DNA of 64,000 nt. Source: Pogonophryne albipinna. Its lineage: Eukaryota; Chordata; Actinopteri; Perciformes; Artedidraconidae. Location: positions 893,001 to 957,000 of the forward strand of contig JAPTMU010000032.1 of assembly GCA_028583405.1 (NCBI GenBank), read 5' to 3'. The first letter of the stretch is position 1; each line of letters starts with the position of its first letter. Both the position numbers and the translations under genes were made by a program. Below are positions 21,801 to 36,800 of the stretch, one piece after another. The notes beneath the pieces are model-generated. The model was not told the DNA's origin. It searched no databases and was given only the letters and a program-made list of their open reading frames with translations.

Positions 21801-24800
21801 CTGCTGTCCTTGCCTGTCTCAGCGCTGTGACTCATCCTTTTATCGCCTTCCCACTGACCTAGAGTGCAGAGTGTGACGTGTCTGCCTGACCCATTCAGAA
21901 AAGAGGAAACAGACTGCCACATTATGTGTCAGGCACAAAACAATTAACCCTCTCTCATCATCGTCCTGCCATCCAGGCCTCTGCTACACAATGGATGTGT
22001 GTGTGCATGATCTTACTGGGGCACCGCGGACAATTTCTGGGAAAGGGCCTTTTTTGAAAAAGAGTATAATGAATGCATGTGTATGTTCTTGAAATGTTGT
22101 GACAGAAAGTCCTCAAAAGATGGAAAAATGCTCTTTTGGAAGGCATTTCGCTCGTTGGTACTAACTGAAAAGGGGGTTGAAGAAGAAGATATACTTTATT
22201 AACCCCTTACAGGGACATTTCTTTCCCCACTCTGTTGTGTTTACACACATTACACACACAGGGGAGGATATACATGCACACACACAGAGGATATACATGC
22301 ACAAACACAGAGCATATACATGCACACACACAGAGGATATACATGCACAAACACAGAGCATATACATGCACACACACAGAGGATATACATGCACACACAC
22401 AGAGGATATACATGCACAAACACAGAGCATATACATGCACACACACAGAGGATATACATGCACACACACAGAGCATATACATGCACACACACAGAGGATA
22501 TACATGCACAAACACAGAGCATATACATTAGGGCTGAACGATATACCGTGTCATGGCGATAACCGCGGTATGCTCATGCGCGGTATTCACACCGCAGGGA
22601 CGTGCGGTTTTATTCATTTTTTTTAAAAATGCTAACGCACTTTAGCACAGAATTCAAAAATAAAGATACCCTTATTACTTATCGAAACTGCACATACAAT
22701 ATATCCGATTAAAGCTGAGACTCCACAGATTATTTAAGTATAGTATCTAAGCGATCCGATCTCGCAACAGGGAAAGCAAACACAGACATCACAACACGTA
22801 CCTTTTACGGAGCTTTTACTGGCGATCGTCTCACCGTAGCTGTTAATCTGATCAAAAGACGTGTTCAATGGCATTAAAACGAGAAAGAAAAAACGCGGCT
22901 GAATCGGTTGATCCATAGGTTGATAATGTATCTGTGGCTTTGAAGCAATTGTTTATAATCCATAATTCTATTTTTATGTAAAAATCGGAGCACAAAAGTT
23001 AGTTGCTAATGGTAGCCACCTAGTATGCAGCTTCCGGTTTTGGCTACGCGTCACTCTCACTCCTTATTTGTTTATGTGTTGGTGTGTGTAGAACTTCCCC
23101 TGCATGCACAGCAAACTACCAATCACAATCATTCTTGATCAGATCACAGCAGGCCCCGCCCCGCTAGTTTGCAGACCATCAAAACACTGGTAAAAAATGA
23201 GCGAGGCACAGGAGGACAATACCGGAGAGAATGAAGATTTACTTCCAAGAAGCTTCCTATAGTTTAATGGGTCGTAACAAATACGTTTAATCTCTTGGAT
23301 CCCTTACCACTCTTCTTCATTCACAGATGAACCCCCTTATTTGAGGGTAAGCAACATGCCAAGACCGGAAGCAGCAGCCTCTGGTGGCTACCATTAGCAG
23401 CTAACTTTTGCTCTGCGATATTTACATAAAAATGGAATTATGGATTATAAATGAAATCATTTTTTTATACAGAGACGTTAAAAACCTATGGATTAACCGA
23501 TTCAGCCGCGTTTTTTCTTTCTCGTTTTAATGCCATTGAACACGTCTTTTGATCAGATTGACAGCTACGGTGAGACATCTCCCCTAGAAGCTACGTAAAG
23601 GTACGTGTTGTGATGTCTATGTTTGCTTCTCCTGTCCGAGTTCAGATCACTCAGTGATGATACTATATACCTAAATAATCTGTGGAACCTCAGCTTTAAT
23701 CGGATATCTTGTATGTGCAGCTACGATAAGTAATAAGGGTATCTTTTATCTTGAGTTCTGTGCCAAAGTGCGTTAGCATTTTTCGCTCAGGGGTCATTTA
23801 GATGCTTCTTATGAGACTTGTGTTTTGTTTTGGTAAAAATGGTTTGTATCGTCAGTTAGCTGAGATTATTTCCGTTAATCTGGTATAACACATTAATAGG
23901 TTCTTAAATATTACGATCCCCTGAGACACAGTGTCGTGAAAAAAAAGTAAAGTACCCGCGTGGACTTTGGGGCTTAACAGGTTAAAAAAACCGCAATATA
24001 TACCGCAGTGGGGGAAAAAATCGCGATGTCAGTTTTTTTCAATACCGTGCAGCCCTAATATACATGCACACACACAGAGGATATACATGCACAAATACAG
24101 AGCATATACATGCACACACACAGAGGATATACATGCACAAACACAGAGCATATACATGCACACACACACAGAGCATATACATGCACACACACAGAGCATA
24201 TACATGCACACACACAGAGGATATACATGCACACACACAGAGGATATACATGCACAAACACAGAGGATATACATGCACACACACAGAGCATATACATGCA
24301 CACACACAGAGGATATACATGCACAAACACAGAGGATATACATGCACACACACAGAGCATATACATGCACACACACAGAGGATATACATGCACACACACA
24401 GAGGATATACATGCACACACACACAGAGGATATACATGCACACACACAACCACATGCAGATAGGCAGGGCCGGCCCGTAGCACTGGCGTTATAGATGTTC
24501 GTCTAGGGCGCCAGATCTGTGGAGACGCTGCGCTGACAGCTCTGGGAGGGAAAACAAATGTTTTGACCGTTGGTGCTCATCCTAATTTTCGGCCTTGATG
24601 TAACAACATTCATACTTAAGTAAATGTAACACCCTTTTCATCCCGGTTACACTTTTCATTTGCCCTGTAGGATGGGCGCTGCAAGTGATGAAAATGGGGG
24701 ATGTTGGCTTATCTGGCGCCCGCAGCTCACAGCCAAAGTGCGAGTGAGCGTGGGAGCGAGCGAGGGAGAGAGGGAGGGCGCACCGGTACCAGCACTGTTG

Positions 24801-27800
24801 TTATTAGCATCTGGTGCTAGCTGCTCTAACGGAAGAAGAAGATGTTTCTAAAATGATGTGGAGGGAGAGTCCTCTCCAGTCAGGCTGAGAGGCTGATAAC
24901 TACAGCTCAGTGAGGTAAAGGACTCTCTCAGTGTTTAGATAGTTCACTTTAGTCTAAGTTATCTGAAGCTCAAACGTTTTGATCACAATTTAAGTAAACA
25001 CATATTTCCAAGGCACTCCTTTATAATTATTGGGATAAACAGGTTTGAAATCATTTCAAAATATCGTTTAGAACTGGAGAGATACAAAAATATGAATAAA
25101 TAAATAAATGTTAACTAGGTAAAATAAGATATGAATCAACAACAAAAATAAAATAAGTTACATTTATTTGTTATTGGCTATGTTCACATACTTATTTGAT
25201 TATTAAAATGTAAACCGATCTTTTTCATATGGGTGTTTAGAGTTGTACCCCCTGGATCTAGTCTCTAATTCTGCTCAAAGTGCACCAGATTGAAGCATTT
25301 CAAAAATGTCTTCCCGGGGCGGCATACCCCCGGACCCCCCTAGAGGATGTGACGTCCATCCCCTATTCTATTGTGTATTCCTTGGATACTCTATTGATCT
25401 TTATCTTTCTATTGTACGATTCTCTGGCTCCGCTCTCAATTCCAAATATTTCATAATTCACTGCTGAACTTTCGATGGGCAACCAATGAGGAGACAGCTA
25501 TATGTAGCGGAGCAAGCTAGCAGGGAACGTTACCTTCATTTCATTTCTTTTCAAACCTTTATTTATCCAGGTGTATCCCATTGAGATCATTGATCTCTTT
25601 TTCAAGGGAGACCTGCTCAAGTAGGTTCCACATGAAACATATACAGAACAACAAAAGGACATTTTACAGCATCATTACAGGGATTACAATTTACAATAAC
25701 TATCCACATGTGCAGGTACCAACAGCTTCCGACTGAGTAGCATCCAACCGAGCTTTAAAAACATTTAGTGGCACCAGATTGCTCAGTTTCCATTTCATTT
25801 GCAGACTGTTCCAAGACAGAGGAGCTGCGCATCTAAAAGCTGTCTTCCCTAAGACAGTCCTAGCAGTTGGCACATTTAATAAAACTACAGCATGCGATCT
25901 CAGGCAGTAGCCACTTACAATTCGCCGTGAGATCAGGGAGCAGATATAAGATGGAAGTTTCCCTAACATGGCTTTGTATATAAAAATGTACCAGTGACTG
26001 AGCCTCCGTACAGTTAGCGAAAGCAAACCAGCCCTTGCATACAGGGTACAGTGATGGGTTAATGCTTTACAGTTTGTCACAAATCTTAGTGCACTGTGAT
26101 ACGCAGCATCTAACTTGACCAGGCAATTGGCAGGTGCATTCATATACATCAGATCAGCATAGTCCAGCACAGGTAAAAAGGTCACAGTGACTAGCCTTTT
26201 CCTGGCCTCAAGCGAGAAACAGGACTTGTTCCTGTAGAAGAAACCTAGCCTAACCCTCAGCTTTTTAAGCAGGTTATTGACATGAAGTTTAAAAGTGAGA
26301 CAATCATCAAGCCAGATACCAAGGTATTTGTAACAGGTAACCACTTCAAGTTTTATTTCTTGCGTAGTTACAATATCTAAAACAGGCTCTGGTGTCTTTT
26401 TAGCTTTTGAAAAGAGCATTACCTTGGTTTTCTCACCTTGGAAACTTAAATAACTATTTTCCCTCCAAGGCTCTGTGCCCAACCTCAAAGTGAGCAAAGA
26501 GCAAATAGGATATCATGTGAATGCATCTTAAGAGTGTTTGAGGTAAAGATTGTGCAGTTGAGAAACACAATCAGATAATCGGAATGAGTAATGTTACCCG
26601 AGTACTCGTTTTGCACATCAATACTTGTAATTGCATTTATAAATGCAGTCAATTTAGAGTCCGTCGTGCAGTTCCTGTGCATATTTCCGGTGTTGCTGGG
26701 GTTGTTGCCAAAGTAGAAATAGCCTTTGTGCATCTGCAACCCCTGTGTGATTGGTATATTTAGCATGTGTTAGCATTGTGGCTTTGGACAGGATCACTTC
26801 TCTGACTGTGTGTCTTAAAATCTCAAGTTCTTTATAATAATCAAATTCATGTATTGCCAATGTTAAAACGACTAACAGATGTGATGAATTAGTTCAGGTC
26901 AGCTAACCTGAACCTTAGCTGAAGCTAAATGCTTACCAGGAGAATACAATTGACATCTTGGCATCCGTCTTTCTTCTGTGCTGTAAACTGTCCCCATCTT
27001 TCAAAATCCCCGATATTTGCACATGTTTTACCACATCTATGGTCATGGTGCTTTTTAGAAAGGGGCTGAGGCTTTTGAGGCTGGGTAGAGTCCAACGTTA
27101 TCTCTGTTTATCCAGGCTGCACCACACTGTGGGTAATTTGTTACATATCTGCTAACACACAGGCATAAAAATGTGTAGAGGCAGGATCAGACGGGTCAAA
27201 ACAAAAACAGAAGTTCTGCACGGGAATGGTAACGTCAAAAGAAAGCTTATGTTGTTGTCTGTGAGCCAGTATTTAAATGTACTTTGGTGATTGCCTTTTG
27301 TTTCAGGATCAGGTATTGCCTTCTCTTTTTAGTTTGTGTTGAATTTATTTAGCAGTCTCTACAAAAAGGGAGATTAATCAACAGTGAAAATAAACAATTT
27401 ATTTACATATTTTTTATTTTATTTACATTTATACATTTAAAAGCATTTGCACCATACATGAAAGTAACAAATGCGTCACAAAAAGTACAGCTCCGCCCAC
27501 TTTCTGGGGAAAACAACGCTGTCATTTGAATGGCGGTCAATACAAATTCAGAAGTTTTTGCCAATCCGATCAGAAATTTAAGAAAACCGTGGATTTTTGT
27601 ATCTTCAAAGAGCCCGATTACAATGGCCAGTGAGGCAAACAATTACATTAAGCCATTGGAAATCAACGATCGGGCACGATATATGGTTAAATATAGCCGT
27701 TTTTAAGACTTAACTGTGATAGGAAAAACGTGATGAAGAGTGAGGGTGTGGGTGAGTATAGATGTTCACACATGGCCATGACAGCATTATAAAAATAGAT

Positions 27801-30800
27801 TTCCTCCCTGCATGAAACACCACTGATACAGTCTTGCATCACCGTCACATGAGCAAACATATTGAAAAGTGATTGTTACTTTCACTGTTGGTCATGATAG
27901 ATCCGATGATTATAGGTCAGTTTTTTGGCCAGTAATTATGATTCTGACTCACTCTGAGAATGTCCTCCAGTTTGATATACTGCAAATTAGGTATGCACCA
28001 ATACCACTTTTTTTAATACTTATACTAATACCTGTGATTTAAGTATGTTCTGGTAACAATAACTTTTTGATACCGGTGTTTATCTATAAGCTGTGTGCCT
28101 CAATGTGTCGAAGTGACCAGAGTATTTTTTCACGCAAAAGCTATATAAGTATTGCCTTAACATGGCTTTCCCAACATAAATTGTAACAAATAAATACATA
28201 GCTATTAATGTACTGAACTGGGTTCGGATATCAGATGACCGAATTTAAATGACAGCCAATAGTCAAACAATATCCTTGCTTATCGAATGCAAACGTGAAG
28301 GCTTTCTTTAGTTGATATAGGCTCAATAACCCTATTTCACCTGACCTCCTGTTGTGATAGATTAACAGAAATGTATTGAAATAAAAATTATCAAGATAAT
28401 TACGTTAAAAATATACAAGTAGAAAGATTATCCAGTCTCCATAATAGAGAAAACGCAGTGGAGGGTTGTTTTTCATTTGACTGTATGTTACATGACAGTA
28501 AAATACAGAACACAACTTAATTGTAAGTTGGTGGCTTTATCCTATTGTTGGCTTCTGGGCCCACCTGTGGTCTGTGGTGTGAAATGTAGATCTGAAGCCG
28601 TATTGTCTCATCTTAAACGGTATCGTTTTTAGCATGTTATAATGCATATATTGTGTAAAGTGACTGACGTGCTTAGAAATCCCAATGCAACACTGAGTAA
28701 GCCTGTCTGTCTTTCTGATAGTTGGGTGTGGACAGTTCCATCAACCCTGCAGTCATATGTGGTACACTCCAATCATTTATTGCAATACCTTTGGCTGTAA
28801 CAACATTGGCTGCAACGGCACAAAACAGGAAGTATATCCTCAAGAGGGAGTCCAAAATATTTGATTTGAGTCATTTGAAATTAAAACTTTTAGGTAGCTT
28901 AGTCAAGCAGAGGTAGTGATGTCAGTGATTTGCCAGTAACATTTAAGGCACATTATACCAGCAGAACAACACATTTGTTCAGCTCCACTGTCTTCCATCA
29001 GCTGTGAGGGGTTAGCGGTGGTAAAGAGTGAGCTCCAGTGAGGCTTGTGGTGACTTCAAGCTGGGCAGGTCAGCGTAAAACATCTATGAATGCCAGATGC
29101 TCCCTGACCTAAAAAATCTGAAAACACATGTCTGCTAAGGTGTGCCTCTTCCACGAAACCCTGCGCTCTGTTTTCTCTTCCTCTTTTAAGACCCAGCATG
29201 AGATACCTTAACTGTAGCTTTTAAAATGGCTTTACCACTTGTTCTGTGTTTTATTTTTCTCTGGTAGATGACATTTGAATGTTCACCACAACACCGCAGA
29301 GAGGACAGCTAATAGATTGTGCAAACGTGTGTGTGGACAGTTTTGGGTCCATGCTTCAGTGCAGAGCAGACTTCCTGTGTTAGACCAAAATATTATCTGA
29401 TATTTCAGCACAGAGCTATGGTAGTCACCTGAGTTCTGGGTAATGGAAACCTCTCACTGTTGCATGAGTTGATCAACGCCCAATGCACTGAAGTGATCCA
29501 CCAAGCCCCATCAATTTCTGTCCATGTTCATCCATGTCAGATGCATGCCAAGGCCACTCTGTGTCTGAGGGCTGTTTCCTGAACTGAACAGTGAGACTGC
29601 TATGTCTTTATGTCTTTATGTAGTTGCACTACAGTATATCACGCTGTATTAAGGGGGTTTGACAAAGTAGCCTTTTTATTTATGGCCCTTCTCACTCTCC
29701 GTCTGGCACCTCTCTCCTCCCTGCTTGGCATTCCCTTTTCTGCAGCTGCACTGCTGTTTACCAAGTTCAAACACTTGCAGTTAAGTGAGAGTGGAAAAAC
29801 ATGTTGATGACCTCAAACCTAATCCCAAAAAATAAAAATGGTATCCTGTGGAAGTTCCCCCAACAGAAACAAAGGCTGTGAATTTTGCAGACACCTGCAC
29901 TTCAGTCAGTGTTTTAGTCCAAATGAGAAAGGAGTTTTGGGGGTTCCTCAACAGTCAACAAGTCTATATATATGCAGAAACTAGTCTGTGTTTCTCCGAG
30001 GTTGGCAGTCACAGTGTTGTATGCCTGTTACTGCCAGTGTTAAATGTAGGTCTTGCAAAAATCTGAATGCTGAACTGATACTGATTAGCATTGAAAGAAG
30101 TGTCACAGAAATATATAACCTAACCAAGTAGTTGTGTTTTGAAAATCCACCGTTTTACAATGTAAACATCATTTTTAAAACTGCAAGCGTTACGTTAAAA
30201 CTACTATGCTAGGAAACGTTCCTGTAGGTTGTATTATTGTTGAAACAAATTACTTATTTGGTCGTATGGGTCGGAGGACTTGTTGCCTTCAATTGATCAG
30301 ATCTACAGTATAAGGTCTTCCCTTGGAGGGGTCATTCTTACTTTTTCGTTAAAGGTGGGGTAGGTAATTCTCTTCAGAAACACTTGTTGTTATATTCCAT
30401 GGAATGCTCTTAACATCCCGATAACAATGAATATCTGAAATGCTTTGACAAAAAATACATTAAAAAAATTCATCTGTGGAAGCCGTAGTACTGTAACAAG
30501 CACGACCAATCATCTGAGCCGGCTAAAATAACTGGATGGCCTACCTGCCTGTCAGCCTTCCATCTCGTGCACAAACTTATCTCGTGCTCTCATTGGTCAT
30601 GTGCGCGTTCGTGTGTGTTGGACGAGGGGCTCTGTGAGGAAGCCTGAAGAAAGGGGCAGATTTTTTTCGGCTGCGTACTTTCAAATTCTAGCGCACTCGA
30701 TAGCAGCTGCTCCCATGGTGTTGCTCGCATAGTTAGCTTTTTTCCTTTAACGTGTGTTAATACATCAAATAGAAGCTTTGTTTTAGCCATTTTGTGGTAA

Positions 30801-33800
30801 CAAGTCAAATCAGTGTTATGGTCAGTTATGCTAGAGGAGTGGTTTGAGAAGTTTGTTTCATTTTTATTTATTGTCTAGTAAAGTTGAAATCTTTTGTAAC
30901 AGTTGACATTTCTTTAAAGATGTTCTAAGTGTCTTCCATTTTGAAAGAATGTTGCATATACTGGCAAACATTAGCAGTTCCATTTTCGTAATGAATGTTG
31001 ATGTTTCAGTTCCTTATATATTGTTTAGAGTTTCATTATCCATCACAACAGTGTGTGTGTTTCGTGTTGCCTAGCAGCTGCTGTCTTCATTCTGTGCCCT
31101 GATACTGCCCTTTCTGGCTGCTTTGTAACCGGAAGTGAAAGACTATCACCTAACCACCCATCTGTGCACAAATAGTGATGTGAAAACATGTACTATGAAA
31201 GGCTAATGTTAGAAAGGTGATAGTGTCTAAAGCTAAATGTGTGTGTGTTTTCAGAAAAGAGGGCAGAAATGAAAATGCCTGATAGTTAGAAAGAGCTGCT
31301 GCTCTTTACAAGCCTCAGTTCTCCAAACACCAAACTGCTTTAGCAGAACTTGTTCTTCCTACTCGCTGCACAAGCTTCATAACCACATTTTTCTTAGTCT
31401 TATTAAGAAAAACACCACCATGTCTCACACTATAGAACTCCAAGTGGTTAGAAGCAGTATTTAGAACATCTACTCAGAATTTAGGAAATGGTTGGTCTCT
31501 GCCTTGACCATTGGAGCTGATATAATTAGACACAGTGTTGAAACAGGAAGAAGTCTCTACAAATGAAAAGCTGATGTCTTACTAATAAGTCATTAACTGA
31601 GTCACACACATACGTCCACTCATCACACCAGACACTGCTGTCATCATAAAGTACATTATAACAGTGACGATATCTATATTTATAATATGCTAAGTTATGG
31701 CGCATTTCGACTGCAGCGCGGAGCACGGTTTAAGCGTGCCGTGCCAAACCCGGCCCGTTTTTTGTTGCGTTTCCACTAGGGGTACCTTTTCACAGTTTTT
31801 CTGGCCCTCCAAAATTGTGGTTCTTTCTGGGCCAACAACCGGGCTGAATATGCTAAACTAGTGACGTGAGTGGCTACAACTACAACACAATGAACATATT
31901 TGACCGTGATTTAATTGTAATACACGTTTCAAAATGATGCCGAAGTAACAACATACTGATACCGGTTAGTAAAAACCATGAATTAATGCTTTGACAAGTC
32001 TGCAGACAGACGGCAGGCGGAAAACCTTTTAAAATGCGTGTTTTCTGAATGGAGATCAGCTAAGCTAACGTTGTATATGCTCTGACCGTCCACACACTCA
32101 TAACAATGGCCTATACAGACATAAATAAACCAGTGACTGTATTCGCCATGACACAGGCAGTCTGTGGTTTGTACTTGTTTAACTTTTGTCTAGTTTCTGA
32201 ACAGATATGAGGAGCTGTGAGCTCTGAGCGCTAACAGCTAACGGCTGATGTTTGGTTTTGTGGTTCGCATTGAAGATGACGTCACGGCTCCGCCTACACT
32301 GCGTTACTATAGTTACTACCCCAGCTAATGAACTGTAATGGAAACGCAGCATAAAGTGAGCCTGGCCTACCTAAGCCGTGCGAGGCCCTGCAGTGGAAAA
32401 GCGCCATTAGTTCATATTCCTAAATAGATTTTGGGGGCTCTATATGGGGGCCAAAAGAAAAATGATTTCCCTGAGGCACTCTTACTATCGAAAACTACAA
32501 TTTAGTAAAATAAATATCCTTTAATAAATCTTATACCATCATAAATATATTGCAGTTCTACTTTTTAATTTGTTTATCTCACTTACAGAAAAAGAAAGAC
32601 AGCATGAATCATCAAAAACTCTCATGACATTGAAACACAAATTAAACAAACCTGACATTTTAGGAAAGGGGCTATGCAACAGTTACCACACAATGTGTAC
32701 TGTTCATACAATATTGTATTTTTGAAATAATTTTCTATCACAACACTATGTTGTATTTTAGCATTAAAGTAAAAACATTGGACTACACTTAAATATCTTT
32801 TTATTTATTACAATATATCGTCATTGCAATATTCAACAACGTTAACATATACTTTACTCATATAGTATAGCGCCTATAGCTAACCATACAGATAAGACTA
32901 GAGTCCTTTCCTATACAGACATAATGTTATTCCTTATATATCCTATTCCTGTCCTAAATGTGTTCTCCTTCCTCCATCATGCAGAGTGCAAAAGAGGAGC
33001 CAGCCCGGAGAAAAGAGCCCAAGTTCCTGGGTAAGGAGGGCTGGGTGAAGAAGGCCCCCGGCAGACTGTTGGCCAGCTACAAGGAGCGCTACGTCCATGT
33101 GGAGAAGACGGAGATCGTGGTGTATGAAAATGAGGTACACCACTGTTATGTCTCCTATTCATTCCACTTTTTCACTAAATTGCACCATTTTACAGTACAG
33201 AGTTATATAACTGTCATATTCAGAGCATTTTATAGTATATATTTCATTATGAACATACTTAACATGCAATCAAATCAGCTTACAAGCACTTTTATTTATA
33301 GTTTAGTGCACCATAATGAATTGAAATTCCATGGTCATTATGAAAATATTATAAGATTTTCATAATGACCATGGAATTTCAATTCATTACAACCTGTTAT
33401 ACTATAAGTGTTAATTCTTTGCTTTAAGTCAAATGAAAAAATGGTATTATTGACTGTTAACGGTCAGTGAGGGATCACCAATTCTGAAGTAATATGAGAC
33501 GTTAAGTTATGAGGCAATGTAAAATGCTTTGTAATATGTTATGATTGTTGAAATAGAGCCTTTTGGGAAATTGTGTGCTTACAACTATAATTAAACAGCT
33601 AATGTATTACAGACAAGGGCATCCTAGAATATGTTACATCACACTCTGTTCTGCATTCACATATCACAGAAAGCTCTCAAAGATAATACATTCACAGAGT
33701 TATTCAGAATAAAAACCTACATCACATATGCTATCTCATTATCATGAATCTATATTGGTCACCAGGACAACAGTAGTCGTGAGCAGGTTGTTTGTTTTTT

Positions 33801-36800
33801 TGCGATATTTGTTGATATCAATAAAATAAAAAATGATGTCGCCTTATTTGTCTTCTATTTGAAATGACAGATTTGCAGATGATTGACTGGTAAATGTGTG
33901 TTGCAGGATCTGAAGAACTGCTTAGAGAGGCTTGACCTGGAGAACTATGATAAATGTCACGAATTAAAGAGTCCCTTCAAGAAGAAGCACAGACTGATAC
34001 TGATCCGCTCCTCCAAGCCCGGAAATAAGGTGAGCTGAGAGAGCCTTGTGTGTAAAGTAGAGCTCTGTGTATACAGTAGGCCATGGTAAGAGTGTTTAGT
34101 GACATACAGACATCCAGCAGGTCACCCTTGAAAACCTGCATAAATAAAGGTTTGAAATGAAATGAAAATGACAGAAGCTCCAACTGTCAGGTTTACAAGA
34201 AACTAAACAAACATAAGGAAGAAAGGAAGTGAGAGTGATAAACACTCTCCATGGTCATTATGAAAATATAAGATTTTCATAATGACCATGTGTTTTGGTC
34301 CAGGACCAAAACACATGCTGCGTTTGTCATGCCCTATTTTAAGTTTTAAAACACCACAAAATGATTTAGCTAAAGGGCAACTTCCTGTAAGATCTGGTTG
34401 GCTTTAACACGCCCTCTACTAACCCTGACAGTTGTGGTAACAGGATGTGTACAAAAACTGACTTCTGCAAACAGAAGTTGGAAATGATGAAGTTTAGTCA
34501 CAAGCTTGTTGTGATGAGATTCACTGTCCGTCAATTCAACACACAGTGTAAGAAAATGACTCCTGGCAGGAAGTAAAAGCACTTCTAGTAAAAGCAGAAA
34601 ACATTTGACTAGGTTTCAACTTTAAAGGTGCACTAATACATATGTTATGTTAACAGTGGATCAAATTGGAGCTGTGATGTGGCTCATATTAACAAACAGG
34701 AAAATATAATTTGACTCTGCAATTCTCCTCAGCTCTACAAATTGTTATACTGTTTTGTCCCATTAGTCTTTGTTTTATCAAAAATAAAAGTCAGATACAC
34801 CCACCACTCATTACTTACCCAACACACATGTCAACAAGCTGGTGGACATAGTGGAGCATTAAGCAGCTAAATATATTTCTCTAAGGAGTTGGAGGAGACC
34901 AAAAAAGAGTAAAAAGAAAAGGAGTATTGATCACAAACTAGAAAGAGTGCTGTCTCCTTCTCCTATCACAAAAAAGAAGAAGAATCACACTTAAGTGATC
35001 CTCCTAACTCCATTTCAGACACAATGACGGAAAATATAACAAGAAAAAAAGGGATTTGTTCATCTCGTATCGTACCTAACTTAAGTGGAACATGATTTAT
35101 CGAGGTATGGAAGTAATTCAGAATCAGACCAATTTTTCTTTATGGGTGGATGCTTTTGAGGCCACAACAATTTCAAAAATATTGCCTGCAACAGACAACA
35201 AAGCAAATCCTCCAAAAAACCTCTGGTAATACTGAAGCAGGAGTTGATCTACATTTGGCCGTCAAATGTAGGGAGGAGTCATCAATCCATGACAGTATAA
35301 AACAGTCAATAAAATAGGTGTTTTTCATAGGTGTTCATAAGTCTTTAGATGTGTACTTGAGATAGCCAGTCCTTAAAGTGTGCAGTTTCTTTTAAGCACA
35401 GTTTCAATGAAGCAGTGGGTTGTGAGATGTTGCCACTTCCTCTTTGAGGTCAGCTTTCAGTTTTGTGTGCTGGCTCTAACAGAGACACCTCTCAGTCTAA
35501 GACTGGAGCCACACGAGAACGATAATGTAAACAAACCGAATTCGATATCAGAAAAGTCTTCCGTTCACACGCAATAGGCACCAGAAACGTGTCCATTCAC
35601 ACGAGACCACTCGAAAGCGCTGGAGATGCTGTAGTACATATGCCGGGCCTGTAAGTGGCGCTGTACTTCTGCCACAAAATACACCAAAAGCAGCGAAGAA
35701 GACTTCCTGCGCATGGTTGCCATGGTTGCCCTTCTGTTATTCTCCGCGGTGGATGCTCTGGCTCTTTTTCTCCCTCCCCGATGCAAGCGTGTGCTCCTGC
35801 TGTAAATCTTGCCGGTAGTCCACCAGCAGATGAAAAACACCCACCTCTCCGCCTCTTCCAAGGGACGAGGGAACCATGCGGCAGAGTTTCCGTTAGATAT
35901 TTTTTTTCCGCCTGTCAACATGTCCGTTAAAGTTTCAATCTTCCGGACAAAATTAGAAAAGTACCGGTCAGAGGTCTTCTTTGTTATTTATTGAGCTTTA
36001 AAACAAATTGATAACGACTCTATATAATAATATAAGAATAATAAATGGAGCCTCTCTTTTCCTCCCCCTCTTCTGACAGCCCAGCAGCTGATCTCTGAGC
36101 AGGAGAGGTGGGGAGAGGCGGGGCTATTGCGTCATCGTTATCAGGAAATGATCGTATAGGGCGTAGACACGGAGCCGTTTGGCCCCCCAGAGCGTTTCGT
36201 CCGCAGATCTACCCACCTTGGGACCCGTTTTCGTTATCGTTTCCTGCGTTTCCATGTCGGCCTCGTGTGTCCGAACCGTCTTACATGATAGAGAACTGTA
36301 GCGGATACGACTGTTACCGTTCTCGTGTGGCTGCAGCATAAGGTGTGAGCCCTTTAGCTACAAATCCCCAGCCTCTGACTTGTACACACTGCTGCCCACA
36401 CACAGTAATGTAGAACTGTTTCCATCTGTTGAGATGATGAAGTACTCCACTATCAAGATCCATAAATTCAGAATAAGATTTAGGTTACAGATTAAACATT
36501 AATATCTTTGATATGAAGACAATATTTCCGTAATAAAGTAATAGAATGAACATTGGACTAACATTTGATAGATGGCCATGAGCATTAATGGTTTATGACC
36601 TCTAGTTGCTGCTATTACTTCTCTATGTGTTGTCCCAGATTGTCTTGGCAGCCTTATGAAAGCTGAGAATAAACCAAGAGTTTTAATTTTACCTACATTT
36701 TCTGAACAAAGGGAAGTAAAAAAAAAAAGGGAAATGTTGTTACAAAAGATTGTTTTGCGAGATGAATTCCCTTTATCTACCGTTTTAAAACAATTGTGTG

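Noticed and set aside
22161..22626. Long open frames rich in His/Thr or Cys/Val on both strands
   Set aside because: They are read-outs of the 23-bp minisatellite; open on both strands and in several frames.
22265..24449. CRISPR-like regular spacing
   Set aside because: Units are contiguous tandem repeats without unique spacers, in a vertebrate genome.
27403..27642. 79-codon - strand frame with hydrophobic start
   Set aside because: Isolated, no domain recognised, no neighbouring exon; kept as intron.
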